NCBI GenBank assembly: GCA_002084765.1
Contig: NBMB01000001.1
Location: 1 to 64,000, forward strand
Reading direction: 5' to 3'
DNA length: 64,000 nt
Origin: Candidatus Cloacimonetes bacterium 4572_55
GTDB lineage: Bacteria > 4572-55
The notes beneath the pieces are model-generated. The model did no database searches, was not told where the DNA came from, and saw nothing but the letters and a program-made list of their open reading frames with translations. The position numbers and the translations under genes are program-made. Below are positions 27,629 through 36,790 of this stretch, piece after piece (within the stretch, counting starts at the first letter, position 1; each line of letters opens with the position of its first letter).

Positions 27629-27849
27629 AAACAATCCTTAATTATCAACTGATCAATACCAATTAGTATATAATATCTATATCTATCACTGTCAACTATA
27701 TTTTCTCCTAATTGCAAGAAATTTAAAAAAAAGAGAGGTAAAAACGCGCGGAATCATTTTTGGAGCGGACAGCCGAGCACCTGTTCTATCCAGTTCGCGG
27801 TTTCATGCCGCGCCAACATGATCCGAGTTCCCTTTCTCGTGGTCGCCTG
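27629..27849. repeat. 220-bp direct repeat, copy A
   Basis: Matches 28381-28598 in the same orientation. The right-hand ~125 bp are almost identical; the AT-rich left part is clearly more diverged and has a 2-bp gap. Copy A contains the last codons of the HEPN gene. Within it a CGCGG/CCGCG stem (about 27795-27812) could fold. No terminal inverted repeats or transposase are seen. Confidence 0.95.
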
Positions 27850-28042
27850 GCCTGCTAAATCTTTTGAGAATGTTTTCCACCCCGTTGTAGAATTGGGCTA
27901 AATATGCAGAAGCTGCTGTCCTTTCTCGATTCGTTGGCTCAATACTATCAGTATCTTGTCTAAGTTCAACGAGTTCCTGAACGACTGTCGCCATCCAACC
28001 CAATTCAGTCTGGATATCTTCGTTGAGCTCATCATAAGTCAT
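27803..28042 (-). pseudogene. Truncated HEPN-domain toxin (HepT-like)
   Basis: A 79-residue remnant of a HEPN-family toxin. The first ~65 residues fit the helical domain (YDELNEDIQTELGWM ... AYLAQFYNGVENILKRF). After that the sequence enters the 220-bp repeat and encodes an unrelated tail ending GNSDHVGAA. The second half of the domain, with the catalytic RxxxxH motif, is missing, so an RNase or AMPylation-target activity is not expected. It overlaps the MNT gene by ATGA, as in intact MNT-HEPN (MntA-HepT) pairs. Confidence 0.8.
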
Positions 28043-28308
28043 ATCAGAACTTTTCCTCGTTGCTCGATCAGGCGGGTAAAGTGGTTTTTTGGAGTCAGGG
28101 GAACGACATCAATTTGAATACGCAATTCATTTTCAAGGCATCCGCCAAATTCATATATTTTCCAACCCTTTATTCCATCGCAAGCTAAATCAAGATCACG
28201 CGCCTTATCCGGGTTTGTCAAATAGCTTCCAAACAGGATCAAACGATTTGCGCCGTAATTCTTAGCCATTTCGATTATCCGATTCATTTGGTTTTGGTTA
28301 ATTTTCAT
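28039..28308 (-). CDS. MNT-type nucleotidyltransferase antitoxin
   Basis: An 89-residue minimal nucleotidyltransferase. The active-site loop GSYLTNPDKARDLDLA keeps the GS and DxD residues, and a later acidic residue lies in QIDVVPL. MNT proteins neutralise HEPN toxins by AMPylation. Start ATG has GGAAAGG upstream. It is the first gene of the pair and overlaps the HEPN remnant by four bases. With the toxin cut short, the gene is probably decaying or serves only against toxins encoded elsewhere. Confidence 0.85.
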   Translation of the reverse strand: MKINQNQMNRIIEMAKNYGANRLILFGSYLTNPDKARDLDLACDGIKGWKIYEFGGCLENELRIQIDVVPLTPKNHFTRLIEQRGKVLI

Positions 28309-28380
28309 ATTACACCTTTCCCATACCGGATTAAAACCAGCTTCTCAGCTTCAGTTTAATCGCATAATGTTGCGGTCGTA

Positions 28381-28598
28381 AAACAATCCTTAATTTTCAA
28401 CGAATCCACACCAATTAGTATATAATATATGCCTATCACTGTCAACTATATTTCCCCCTAATTGCAAGCGATTAAAAGAAAGAGAGGTAAAAATGCGCGG
28501 AATCATTTTTGGAGCGGACAGCCGAGCACCTGTTCTATCCAGTTCGCGGTTTCATGCCGCGCCAACATGATCCGAGTTCCCTTTCTCGTGGTCGCCTG
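28381..28598. repeat. 220-bp direct repeat, copy B
   Basis: Same orientation as copy A and ending at the same GGTCGCCTG boundary. Here it supplies the last ~21 codons and stop of the DUF512 radical-SAM gene. The two copies bracket the 530-bp MNT-HEPN segment. Confidence 0.95.
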
Positions 28599-29689
28599 CC
28601 GCTTACTGTGATCGTTTTCCCGTAAAAGCGGTTGATCGTGGGCAGCAAAATCGCCTCGAAATTCTCGATTGAATTGAGCACTGGCAACAGATTTTTCTCT
28701 AAAGTCGGGGCGATAAGCTCTGCGGTGACAATTGACGCTTTTCTCGGATTCTCCAAACGGGAAGGAAGGAGCGGCTCGATCTCTTTCAGATCGTCCAGCA
28801 GGCTGCGGCACATGCCGACTCCATTTTCATATTGTGGAAAATTCTCATAAGCCTCTGTATGAGGGAGATCATGCCCGGCTGTGAGATACCATTCGTCCGA
28901 TGGAAACGCCAGATAAGAGCCAAATTTTTTTTTGAATCGCTCCCGCAATCGCTCTATCTGTAACAGAACTTCCGCCGCGTATTTCGAGTCCACACGCTGC
29001 GATAAAAGGGGATGTTTCTGATACTTGGTGATCCCGACCGGCACGATCGAGAGACTCGCAAGTCCAGGATAAAATTCGGCAAGCTCCTCCAGCGATTTGA
29101 TCAAAATATTGTCGTCGTTCACCCCAGGACACAGCACGATTTGGGCGTGAATCACAATTCCGGCCTGAGTCAGGGAGCGGATTTTCTCCATGACGGAACC
29201 AGCCTTCGGATGACCGGTCATTTGGACGCGCAAGTCAGGATCGGTTGTGTGGATTGAGACATTCAGAGGAGAGAGTCTCTGATCAATAATACGCCGCAGG
29301 GAGCGTTTTCCCACGTTGTTCAAGGTCACAAAATGCCCCTGCAAAAAGGAAAATCGATAGTCCCCATCTTTGAAATAGAGGGCGGATCTCATGCCAGGAG
29401 GATTTTGGTCGACAAAACAAAAAATACAGTTGCACCCGCACGTTTTGACCTTCATCTCTGCGACTGTCAAGCCCAGATCGTCTTCCGGATCCTTTTCGAT
29501 CTCCAGATAGGAAGGCTGAAGGGTGCGATGGTCCATGAGCCTCAGCTCAGTGATGTCGTCGGCAATAAAGTAGTAGAAATCTAGTTTATCCCGAATCGGC
29601 TGTTCGTTAATATGCGTAATATGATCCCCCGGTTCAATGCCAAGTTCCGCGGCAATTCCGGTCGGATCGACTCGAATAATCTCTACCAT
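28535..29689 (-). pseudogene. DUF512 radical-SAM/PDZ protein with replaced C-terminus
   Basis: A 384-residue protein whose N-terminus is a PDZ-like domain (IAAELGIEPGDHITHINEQ) followed by a radical-SAM-type cysteine cluster (TCGCNCIFCFVDQNPPGMR) and the DUF512 region. The family normally continues past FYGKTITVSG for about another 60-80 residues. Here the frame crosses into repeat copy B right after that motif and ends RRPRERELGSCWRGMKPRTG. It is best called a truncated gene that may or may not still work. The function of the family is poorly known. ATG at 29689 has AAGGAAAA upstream. Confidence 0.8.
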
Positions 29690-29717
29690 AATTTTCCTTT
29701 TTTAGCTGTGATCTAAA

Positions 29718-29733
29718 TGCGCCTCCCGGCGCA
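29718..29733 (-). terminator. Short GC hairpin after the M23 gene
   Basis: Perfect 6-bp stem TGCGCC / GGCGCA with a four-base loop, 4 bp past the M23 stop and just before the DUF512 start. TTTA follows on the minus strand. Confidence 0.55.
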
Positions 29734-29736
29734 AAA

Positions 29737-32040
29737 TTATTTGGAAGATATTGTAAATTGATTGACCTGTTTTGCCACATTTCCGACTCGATCTTTTACC
29801 TCGAGAGTTATCGAATGGGCACCGATAGACAAATTTTTGCGTACCTCATAAAAGAGAAAATTTTGATCAATGTCATATTCAGCAAAGACCCGTTCTTCAT
29901 CCAAATAAAATGTGATGTCGTCTTGATGAATTCCGCTTAAGTTATCGTAAATCCAAGCCTTAAACGTCGGTTTTTTCAGATAAACGTTTTTCTTGTTCGC
30001 AGGAAACAGAGAACGGATGCGGGGCGGGTCGTTGTCCGATAGAAGGACGAAATCGCCCAAGATTGGGGTTTTGGCTGTAAATCGTCTTCCTTTTCGCTCA
30101 TTACTGACAAATCGATATGACTTTCCTCGGCGTTCATACAGAGCCAGTTTATCCAAATTTTTGACAAAATCAGGCGCGGAAACGATAATCGAAATCGACT
30201 TATCAAAAAGCACGTAAGCTGGTTCGATCTGAAACAAAGGCATCTCAGCGGAAGCAGAGCCGTCTGGGATTGTGGTATTGAGTCCCAAGATAAAATTTTC
30301 TGCCACGCTGTCTGTCGGGAAATAGAATTCGATCTCCGCAGAGAGACCCAATTCCATAGGGAAGACAACCGAATGGGCGATCCTCGGCTGAATGGGGCAT
30401 AACCAAATCCGATCTGTCTTTGCAACCTGATATCCGTTTGCCGATACCAGATAGCTCTCGATCCGAACAGCCTGCGGATTCTCATTCTCCGGCGCAAAGC
30501 GACCGGAAAAACGACCCGGTTCCAGCATTTTTAGATCGATCTCATGCCACATCCTGCCACTTTCTTTGATAATCGCGGTTGGCTTGATCGCTCCAAGCGG
30601 ATCGGTAAAAACGTCCACCTGAACATAGTTCCGCTTCACGCTTGTTTCCATCATCAGATCGGTCGGCTTCAGATCGGACACAGCGGGAAGCTCTGGCTCG
30701 GCAAATTCATAGATCGGAAAAAATGGGTTCAGCCATATATCGATCACTTGTACCCGAATAAAAAATGACTGTTCAGGAGCAAAGGGCGAATAAAACCCGA
30801 TTCGTTTTTCTGGGACCTCCCACCAATAATCGGTTAAGACCTGCCAATCCCCTTCGGTTTCTGTCCGTGATAGAGAGACCTCGATATCGGAAATGGACGC
30901 GCCGAAGTCGATATGCCACTGAGCGTCATTTTGATAGATTTTTGTGTCGGCAAAAAGAGAGGGTTGCCCGATAATTATTGGCACAAGCGCGACCCCTTGA
31001 TTTCCAGCCGCGTCTTCTGCAACAATCTTTATCCGATGCAATCCCGGGGGATAGTCAATTGCTCGAATCAAGCCGTCTTCACCAGGAAATTCCTCGTAAA
31101 AAGGCAACTTATTTTGGCGAGTTTTATAAAGGGCATGAAATCCAACGCCGGTATCACAGAATAGCTCCAGGTCATACTGCAAACGGCTTTGGTTTGTGAG
31201 AGGTTGGCAAAATCGGTCAAAACATGCGCTATAGAGATGTTTGTTATCGAAATATAGATCCAACTTATATGGAGACATGATGTTTTCTGTCAAATTGATA
31301 AAATCATGCACATGCACATTGACGTCGACCGTTCCTTCGATGATCACCGGTTCCTCTACGGCATAGATCAGATCCGCGTCGGTAGGAGAACTCGGCGACA
31401 ATGGGATCGGTTTTGACGTCGATACGTACGAGCGTTGATCCATCGGAGTGAAAGCCAGCCGGTAAAAGACAGGAGGACGGGTGTCTGGAACTTGCCTGCC
31501 ATGGGTCAGAGGATTGATCGGACAATCCATGCCCTCCCGTAGCTCAAAATGCAAATGAGGCGGACCCGCGCCAGTCGAACCAGAAAATGCGATCACATCC
31601 CCCTTTTTCACCGGAAATGCTGTCGGCGATAAGTCGAAGGCGACCCGATAACGATTCTTTTCTTTCTGTTGATTGTGGATAAAAACTTCGATATCAGGGG
31701 GGAAATTTTTCAAATGGGCATACAGAGCGACCCGCCCGTCCAGCATTTGCAGATAAATTAATTTGCCGTAACCGACTGCGGAAATGTCGATCCTGCGTAT
31801 GTAGCCGTCACCCACAGCCAGGACAGGCATACCTTCTCCGCTGGTTCGCAGATCTATGCCTCCGTGGAAGTGGGTGCGACGAAATTCGCAAAATGAGGAG
31901 GTGCATCCCAAATAATTGGGGAGTGGGGGACCATATTCCGAATTAGAATCTGACCTCTCCGTCTCGGACCAGATCAAGGAATATGTCGAGATGAGAAAGA
32001 TAACGATCAGAATAATAGGGAATTTTTGTAAAAATGTCAT
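29737..32040 (-). CDS. Exported M23 (LytM-type) peptidase-like protein
   Basis: A 767-residue protein with an N-terminal signal peptide (FPIILIVIFLISTYSLIWS), an M23 domain in residues ~40-185 (motifs HFHGGIDLRT and PPHLHFELREG, both metal-ligand motifs present) and a long C-terminal part of several Ig-like beta domains. The fold cleaves peptidoglycan cross-links or, in many large exported relatives, binds the wall. It starts 28 bp after oppC on the same strand and has no clear ribosome site, so it may be translated by read-through of that operon. Confidence 0.88.
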   Translation of the reverse strand: MTFLQKFPIILIVIFLISTYSLIWSETERSDSNSEYGPPLPNYLGCTSSFCEFRRTHFHGGIDLRTSGEGMPVLAVGDGYIRRIDISAVGYGKLIYLQMLDGRVALYAHLKNFPPDIEVFIHNQQKEKNRYRVAFDLSPTAFPVKKGDVIAFSGSTGAGPPHLHFELREGMDCPINPLTHGRQVPDTRPPVFYRLAFTPMDQRSYVSTSKPIPLSPSSPTDADLIYAVEEPVIIEGTVDVNVHVHDFINLTENIMSPYKLDLYFDNKHLYSACFDRFCQPLTNQSRLQYDLELFCDTGVGFHALYKTRQNKLPFYEEFPGEDGLIRAIDYPPGLHRIKIVAEDAAGNQGVALVPIIIGQPSLFADTKIYQNDAQWHIDFGASISDIEVSLSRTETEGDWQVLTDYWWEVPEKRIGFYSPFAPEQSFFIRVQVIDIWLNPFFPIYEFAEPELPAVSDLKPTDLMMETSVKRNYVQVDVFTDPLGAIKPTAIIKESGRMWHEIDLKMLEPGRFSGRFAPENENPQAVRIESYLVSANGYQVAKTDRIWLCPIQPRIAHSVVFPMELGLSAEIEFYFPTDSVAENFILGLNTTIPDGSASAEMPLFQIEPAYVLFDKSISIIVSAPDFVKNLDKLALYERRGKSYRFVSNERKGRRFTAKTPILGDFVLLSDNDPPRIRSLFPANKKNVYLKKPTFKAWIYDNLSGIHQDDITFYLDEERVFAEYDIDQNFLFYEVRKNLSIGAHSITLEVKDRVGNVAKQVNQFTISSK

Positions 32041-32068
32041 GCTTTATCCGCGGAATGATTCATTGCGC

Positions 32069-33130
32069 TTACTGCTTCAGACGAGGATCAAGCGCGTCTC
32101 GCAGTCCCTCGCCCACAAGATTATATACCGTGACTGTGAGAAAAATAGCAAATCCCGGAAATGTGGTCAGCCACCAACCGCTGGGTAGGATGTCGCGAGC
32201 ACTGGAGAGCAACGCGCCCCATGTAGCCTGTTCTGGCGGCGCGCCGAATCCGAGAAAGCTCAGTCCCGATTCGATCAGAATGGCTTGCGCTATGCCGAAT
32301 GTGGCTGTAACCAGAACCGGAGTCAGCGTGTTGGGCAGGGCGTGGAGAAATATGGTGCGAAAGTCGTTGTATCCGAGGGCTCGGGCTGCCTGCACATAAT
32401 CCTCGTTTTTCACCTTCAGAAATTCGGCTCTTGTGAATCGCGCGACCCGCGTCCAACTGGTCAGTCCCAGTATAATCATAATATTCAGGATCGATTGGGA
32501 CTCGATCACCGCGACGATCGTGATGATCAGAAAAAGTCGGGGCAGGGTGATCATCACCTCGATCATGCGCAGTACGATCATGTCCACCCATCCACCGTAA
32601 TAGCCTGCCAGCGCGCCGAGAAATACGCCGATTATCACATAAAGCACTACGGATACAAATCCGACCAGTAACGATACCCGCGCGCCGTGAACAACTTGAG
32701 AAAGTAGGTCTCGACCGATTTCGTCCGTGCCAAGAAGATGGTGGCGGCTCGGGGGAGTTAGCGTCTGCTTCAGATCATATCCGGTTGACGAGTAGGGAAC
32801 AGGCGGGTAGATTGCCCAGTCTCCCTCGCTGAATTTTTTCTGCTCCAACAACTTAAACTGCTGGGTTTTGAACTCCTCCTGCCACTGCATTCCCAGCAAC
32901 TTAACGCCATATTCCCGAAGCAGTGGGGAATAGGTCTCGCCCTGATAGCGCATGATAATGGGCTTGTCGTTTGCGATAAAGTCCGCAAAAACAAAAATAA
33001 ATATCAAAAAATAGATAACATGCAGCGCGGACAAAGCCAGTTTGTTGCGCTGAAATTGCGCCCGCACAATATCGTAATAGCTTCGGGTAAATTCATTTTC
33101 TCGAGGTTGCAGTTCCATCGTAGCCCTCAT
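32069..33130 (-). CDS. OppC-type ABC transporter permease
   Basis: A 353-residue inner-membrane permease of the peptide/nickel (DppC/OppC) class. It has an N-terminal OppC_N transmembrane segment (LALSALHVIYFLIFIFVFADFI), a periplasmic loop, then the BPD_transp_1 domain with the EAA loop (EDYVQAARALGYNDFRTIF ... LPNTLTP). Its start overlaps the oppB stop by ATGA, so the two are translationally coupled. No substrate-binding protein or ATPase gene is in the window. Confidence 0.95.
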   Translation of the reverse strand: MRATMELQPRENEFTRSYYDIVRAQFQRNKLALSALHVIYFLIFIFVFADFIANDKPIIMRYQGETYSPLLREYGVKLLGMQWQEEFKTQQFKLLEQKKFSEGDWAIYPPVPYSSTGYDLKQTLTPPSRHHLLGTDEIGRDLLSQVVHGARVSLLVGFVSVVLYVIIGVFLGALAGYYGGWVDMIVLRMIEVMITLPRLFLIITIVAVIESQSILNIMIILGLTSWTRVARFTRAEFLKVKNEDYVQAARALGYNDFRTIFLHALPNTLTPVLVTATFGIAQAILIESGLSFLGFGAPPEQATWGALLSSARDILPSGWWLTTFPGFAIFLTVTVYNLVGEGLRDALDPRLKQ

Positions 33131-34521
33131 GCGGGTTTGGAGTCAAAGGAGATTCTGGGATCGACAAGCGCGTATAGGATGTCCGCGAGGAGGATGCCGA
33201 TCAATGTCATAATCGCTGTCAGGGTGAATATCGCCATGATCGCCGGGTAGTCCCGGAATAGGATCGATTGATACGCCCACTGACCCATGCCCGGAATCGA
33301 GAAAATGAACTCGATAATGATCGATCCGGAGATCGCATAGGGCAGGATATTGGCGAATATCGTGATGATCGGGATCAGGGAATTGCGCAGCGCATGTTTG
33401 TACACCACGACTCTCTCCGATAATCCCTTTGCCCGAGCGGTGCGGATGTAGTCCTGACGGATCACCTCCAGCATGGAACCGCGCATGAACCGAGACAGTT
33501 GTGTAAAACTGCTGTAAGTCCATACGGATAAAGGCAATATAATATGAGAAAGAAGGTCTTTTGTCTTGTCGAAAAATCTCATATCCTCATACCCGACGCT
33601 GTTTAATCCCGCTACTGGGAACCAATCCAGAAAGTCGCCACCACCGAAATAGACAATCGCCATGGTCGCTACCCAGAAGTTGGGAAGCGAGTAGAGAACG
33701 AACAGCGCGACTGTCGTGGTCTTGTCAAGTAGCGAATACTGATGCGTCGCAGAATAGATGCCCAACGGTATGGCGATCAGATAGGAAATAAAAAATGAGG
33801 CGATAGTAAAGATCAGCGTAACCGGCAATTTTTCTTTCAGATGATCCAGAATCGGGCGGTTGTCCTTGATCGAGTTTCCAAAATCGAATATCATCATCCG
33901 AACCAGCCAGCGAGGATATTGCGCCTCAGTAAAAACCATCTTCAACTTTTGCCATGTCGAAAATTGATACTGATCCGCCTCTCCCGGCTTCAGCGAGCCG
34001 CTTGAGTCTCGCTTGCCGTGCCACCACGTGTTGATATAGCCCAACTGAGTCGCCATATCCATACTCGGATCAATGGGGAGTTTTTGCTTCAACGTCAGGA
34101 CTTCGATTGCCGCTCGCAGTTCCAGGTCGCTCAAGTCGCTGTTCTCGACCTGATCCATAAGGAAAGCCACAGCAGTCTCATCAGCCTGCTTGAGCAGAGT
34201 CAGTTCCTCGTCATACGCGGGATCAGACGACTCGATCCCTGGATGAGAAGCCAGAAACGCTTGCAAATCCTCCCAGTCCGACTGGTATGTAAAAACCCGG
34301 AAATTGAGCATAAGCGGCTTGTCCAAACCATATATCTCGCGGGTCTGCTCCACCACTGCTTTAGCCATATTTTGATCAGCGGACAAGCCCTGTTCCTGAC
34401 TGCCCATCTTAAAAGCAGTCGGATCTCCAGGTGCCATCTTGATGATGATAAAGGTGATGATCGAAATCCCGAATAAGGTCGGAAATATCAATAATATACG
34501 CTTGATGATGTACGACGTCAT
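33127..34521 (-). CDS. OppB-type ABC transporter permease with large periplasmic insert
   Basis: A 464-residue permease, against about 310-330 for ordinary OppB. After the first transmembrane helix (IKRILLIFPTLFGISIITFIIIKMAPGDP) comes a charged segment of about 180 residues before the second helix. The permease core and EAA loop (QDYIRTARAKGLSERVVVYKHALRNSL) follow. The ATG at 34521 has AGGGAG upstream and matches family N-termini; an 18-residue upstream extension is unlikely. The insert probably contacts a substrate or binding protein. Confidence 0.93.
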   Translation of the reverse strand: MTSYIIKRILLIFPTLFGISIITFIIIKMAPGDPTAFKMGSQEQGLSADQNMAKAVVEQTREIYGLDKPLMLNFRVFTYQSDWEDLQAFLASHPGIESSDPAYDEELTLLKQADETAVAFLMDQVENSDLSDLELRAAIEVLTLKQKLPIDPSMDMATQLGYINTWWHGKRDSSGSLKPGEADQYQFSTWQKLKMVFTEAQYPRWLVRMMIFDFGNSIKDNRPILDHLKEKLPVTLIFTIASFFISYLIAIPLGIYSATHQYSLLDKTTTVALFVLYSLPNFWVATMAIVYFGGGDFLDWFPVAGLNSVGYEDMRFFDKTKDLLSHIILPLSVWTYSSFTQLSRFMRGSMLEVIRQDYIRTARAKGLSERVVVYKHALRNSLIPIITIFANILPYAISGSIIIEFIFSIPGMGQWAYQSILFRDYPAIMAIFTLTAIMTLIGILLADILYALVDPRISFDSKPA

Positions 34522-34598
34522 TTTACTCCCTTTTTCAGCGATAAGTCGGGTATGGGTCTCGCAACCAATTCCCAAATTATGAGAATTTTGTGCAGGTT

Positions 34599-34618
34599 CA
34601 GACGTTTCGTTCCGTCTG
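34599..34618 (-). terminator. Weak hairpin after the AAA/PD-(D/E)XK gene
   Basis: A 6-bp stem CAGACG / CGTCTG, 43 bp past the stop, in the gap before oppB. There is no clear T tract. Confidence 0.35.
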
Positions 34619-34660
34619 TAAATCCTTTAACTGTCTTAAAAATAATCTGTGTTTTATATT

Positions 34661-36391
34661 TCAAAAATTAAATTCCTTTGTCGCCTTTAATTCCCATCCG
34701 CAGAACAGCAGTGCCACATATTTTGTCTGAATTCGTTTATCCCCGATTAGGCGCGGATCATCTGCATATTGGCGCAACTGTTTTTCTGCCTCGATCCACT
34801 TTTCCTCTACTTTTTCCTTTGCTGAGCTATCAGTATAATCGCCGCGGCGTATATATTTGAGTTCGATCAAATAGCCATATTTCAGATCGTCATATTTCTC
34901 CAGAAAAGGTTCAAGATATAGATCGACAAATCCCTTATTAAACTCATCTTCTGTCCGGGTCAAATAAAAATCAGTCACATTCAAATATGCCAACAGAAAG
35001 GTCTGGATCACCTTTTCACCGGTCAGATAATCTCGAATCGCTGTCTGCTTCTCCACCTCATCTGCCAGAAAATTAAAGGCTTGTCGCCACTCACCGCGAT
35101 ACGCCATGCCCCGAATCAAGTTAGCGAGTTCCCACAAGTCCACAGCGAAAACATCCACATCCTCATAACCATCACGGAGATAGTCATACATCAACTTTTT
35201 GACTGTCCGGTTGGGGATGCGCAAAATATCCCTGCCCCCATAGGTCAATAATCCAAAATAATAGAGGAGCGAGATGAAATTTTCCGAATGCGTCAATCGC
35301 TCCACAGGAAAACTGTCCGCTATGTCCGCAGTAATTCCGCCTCTCTCTATTATCGTGGAAAGACGGGCAAAATTGCCGTTCAGCCGGCGATCTATAGTCA
35401 ATAAATGGCGCAGTTTCGAGTAGTCGATTCGCAGGTTGTGATCCACCATATTTTTGGGAAGTTTTTTCAATCGCTTCAGGTGTTGCACAATATGCAAAAT
35501 CATTGTCGGATTATACATATCAATATCCGCGTCGTCAAAAAATCGATAATTGCCGCACCATTCTTTCATTGTGGCTATGAGTGTATTCCTGTCAGAGAAT
35601 GCGCTGAGTTTGAAATAATCAATGATATGACCCATGTCCCGATCAGTAAATCCCAAAAGCTCATTAAATTCAGGGTAAAGGCTAATATTTAGACCAATAT
35701 TAAAACCGCTTGTCACATCGTCCATTGTTACCGGCGAAACGCCTGTGATGAATAGCCGACCCACGCTGCTGCGGGATGTATCTGCCGCGCCTTTCAACAC
35801 ATTGAAAAAGAAGCGGAGGAACCCTGTTCCATGTGTGATCTGATGATAACTCGAAGCACCAGCTGTGGACAAGATCGTATTGGCAAAGTGATCATATTCG
35901 TCAATGAGGACATAGACTTTGCGACCGATTTGACCCATGTAGTTAAAAAGAAAGCCAATTTTTCCATGAGCACTTTTTTTCGTGTCCATGATTTTAAAAT
36001 ATTTATCACCTAAAAATCCGCGATATTTCTCATCAAAGGTAAAAATGCACTCATTGATGTGTTCATTAAAAGATTCCTCCACCTTCTCAGGATCGGGATT
36101 CACTTGTGAGAAATTAAACTTAAGTATCAGATAACTGTTTTTTTCAGGCGTGGGGTGCTTTTTTATATAAGTATCACGAAATAGCGTATCGAATTCCTCC
36201 TTGCGGGCGATGTCATAGTAGCTCTCCAGCAAGGTCAACAGAGAGGATTTGCCAAACCGACGCGGGCGTATGAAAAAGAGGAAAACTCCGATCGATTCCA
36301 ATTCTGGGATAAAGCGGGTTTTATCGATATAATAATAATTCTGCGTTGCGATTCTCTCAAAACTCGATATTCCGTAGGGGATTTTTTTCAT
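34661..36391 (-). CDS. AAA-ATPase-like / PD-(D/E)XK nuclease family protein
   Basis: A 576-residue member of the common bacterial family that joins an AAA-like N-domain (IPYGISSFERIATQNYYYIDKT; P-loop-like RRFGKSSLLTLL near residue 45; acidic LIDEYDH near 165) to a C-terminal DUF1703 PD-(D/E)XK nuclease (GYLIELKYI holds the ExK pair). Family members are abundant in anaerobes and their role is not settled; mobility or defence is often suggested. ATG at 36391 has GGAGGA upstream. It starts 18 bp after a small gene of unknown function, with which it is likely co-transcribed. Confidence 0.9.
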   Translation of the reverse strand: MKKIPYGISSFERIATQNYYYIDKTRFIPELESIGVFLFFIRPRRFGKSSLLTLLESYYDIARKEEFDTLFRDTYIKKHPTPEKNSYLILKFNFSQVNPDPEKVEESFNEHINECIFTFDEKYRGFLGDKYFKIMDTKKSAHGKIGFLFNYMGQIGRKVYVLIDEYDHFANTILSTAGASSYHQITHGTGFLRFFFNVLKGAADTSRSSVGRLFITGVSPVTMDDVTSGFNIGLNISLYPEFNELLGFTDRDMGHIIDYFKLSAFSDRNTLIATMKEWCGNYRFFDDADIDMYNPTMILHIVQHLKRLKKLPKNMVDHNLRIDYSKLRHLLTIDRRLNGNFARLSTIIERGGITADIADSFPVERLTHSENFISLLYYFGLLTYGGRDILRIPNRTVKKLMYDYLRDGYEDVDVFAVDLWELANLIRGMAYRGEWRQAFNFLADEVEKQTAIRDYLTGEKVIQTFLLAYLNVTDFYLTRTEDEFNKGFVDLYLEPFLEKYDDLKYGYLIELKYIRRGDYTDSSAKEKVEEKWIEAEKQLRQYADDPRLIGDKRIQTKYVALLFCGWELKATKEFNF

Positions 36392-36408
36392 AAGTCCTCC
36401 ATCATCTA

Positions 36409-36713
36409 TTATTCATGCCCCATGCTAAATCGCGTGATGTTGTCATACCCGAGTTGATAAAATTTTGGGTAGCTCTCCTCTTCCGTGGGCAAAAAATTTA
36501 GCTCATTTTTGAGTTCGGAACCGCGGATAAAGTCGCTAAGATTAGAAAAAATGTATAACAGTGAACTCGAACCAGATAAATAACCGTTTGTTTTTTTGTC
36601 CAGTCCTTTGTCTGCTCTGCGTACGTTTTTCGCAATGTGCGACCTTTGAAAAAAATCTGGTATAGCAGTCGTCCATATTCTCGTGGGGTTAGCAATTTAT
36701 TAGGGTCTATCAT
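36409..36713 (-). CDS. Small unknown protein interrupted by an A7 slip site (frameshifted or programmed -1)
   Basis: Two frames join into one ~101-residue protein. Frame 0 begins at ATG 36713 (GGAGAT nine bases upstream): MIDPNKLLTPREYGRLLYQI through TKDWTKK. At that point the message reads ACA AAA AAA CAA. A -1 step gives TNGYLSGSSSLLYIFSNLSD, then a well-formed charged tail ending ITRFSMGHE and a stop at 36409. Staying in frame 0 stops at 36498. The heptamer A AAA AAA C (36590-36597) is in the exact frame used by -1 slippery sites. A one-base indel or sequencing error in the homopolymer explains it equally well. It sits directly upstream of the AAA/nuclease gene. I do not recognise the family. 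Confidence 0.65.
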
Positions 36714-36790
36714 CAATATATCTCCATATTCGTTGGGGTATGGAAAGCTACTCTGCAGATTATGCGCTCTGTGAACTTTTATGATACGAT

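Noticed and set aside
27629-28598. Phage or integrase att sites
   Set aside because: The repeats are 220 bp and the segment holds only an MNT-HEPN pair; no integrase or tRNA is present and the gene end is not restored on either side.
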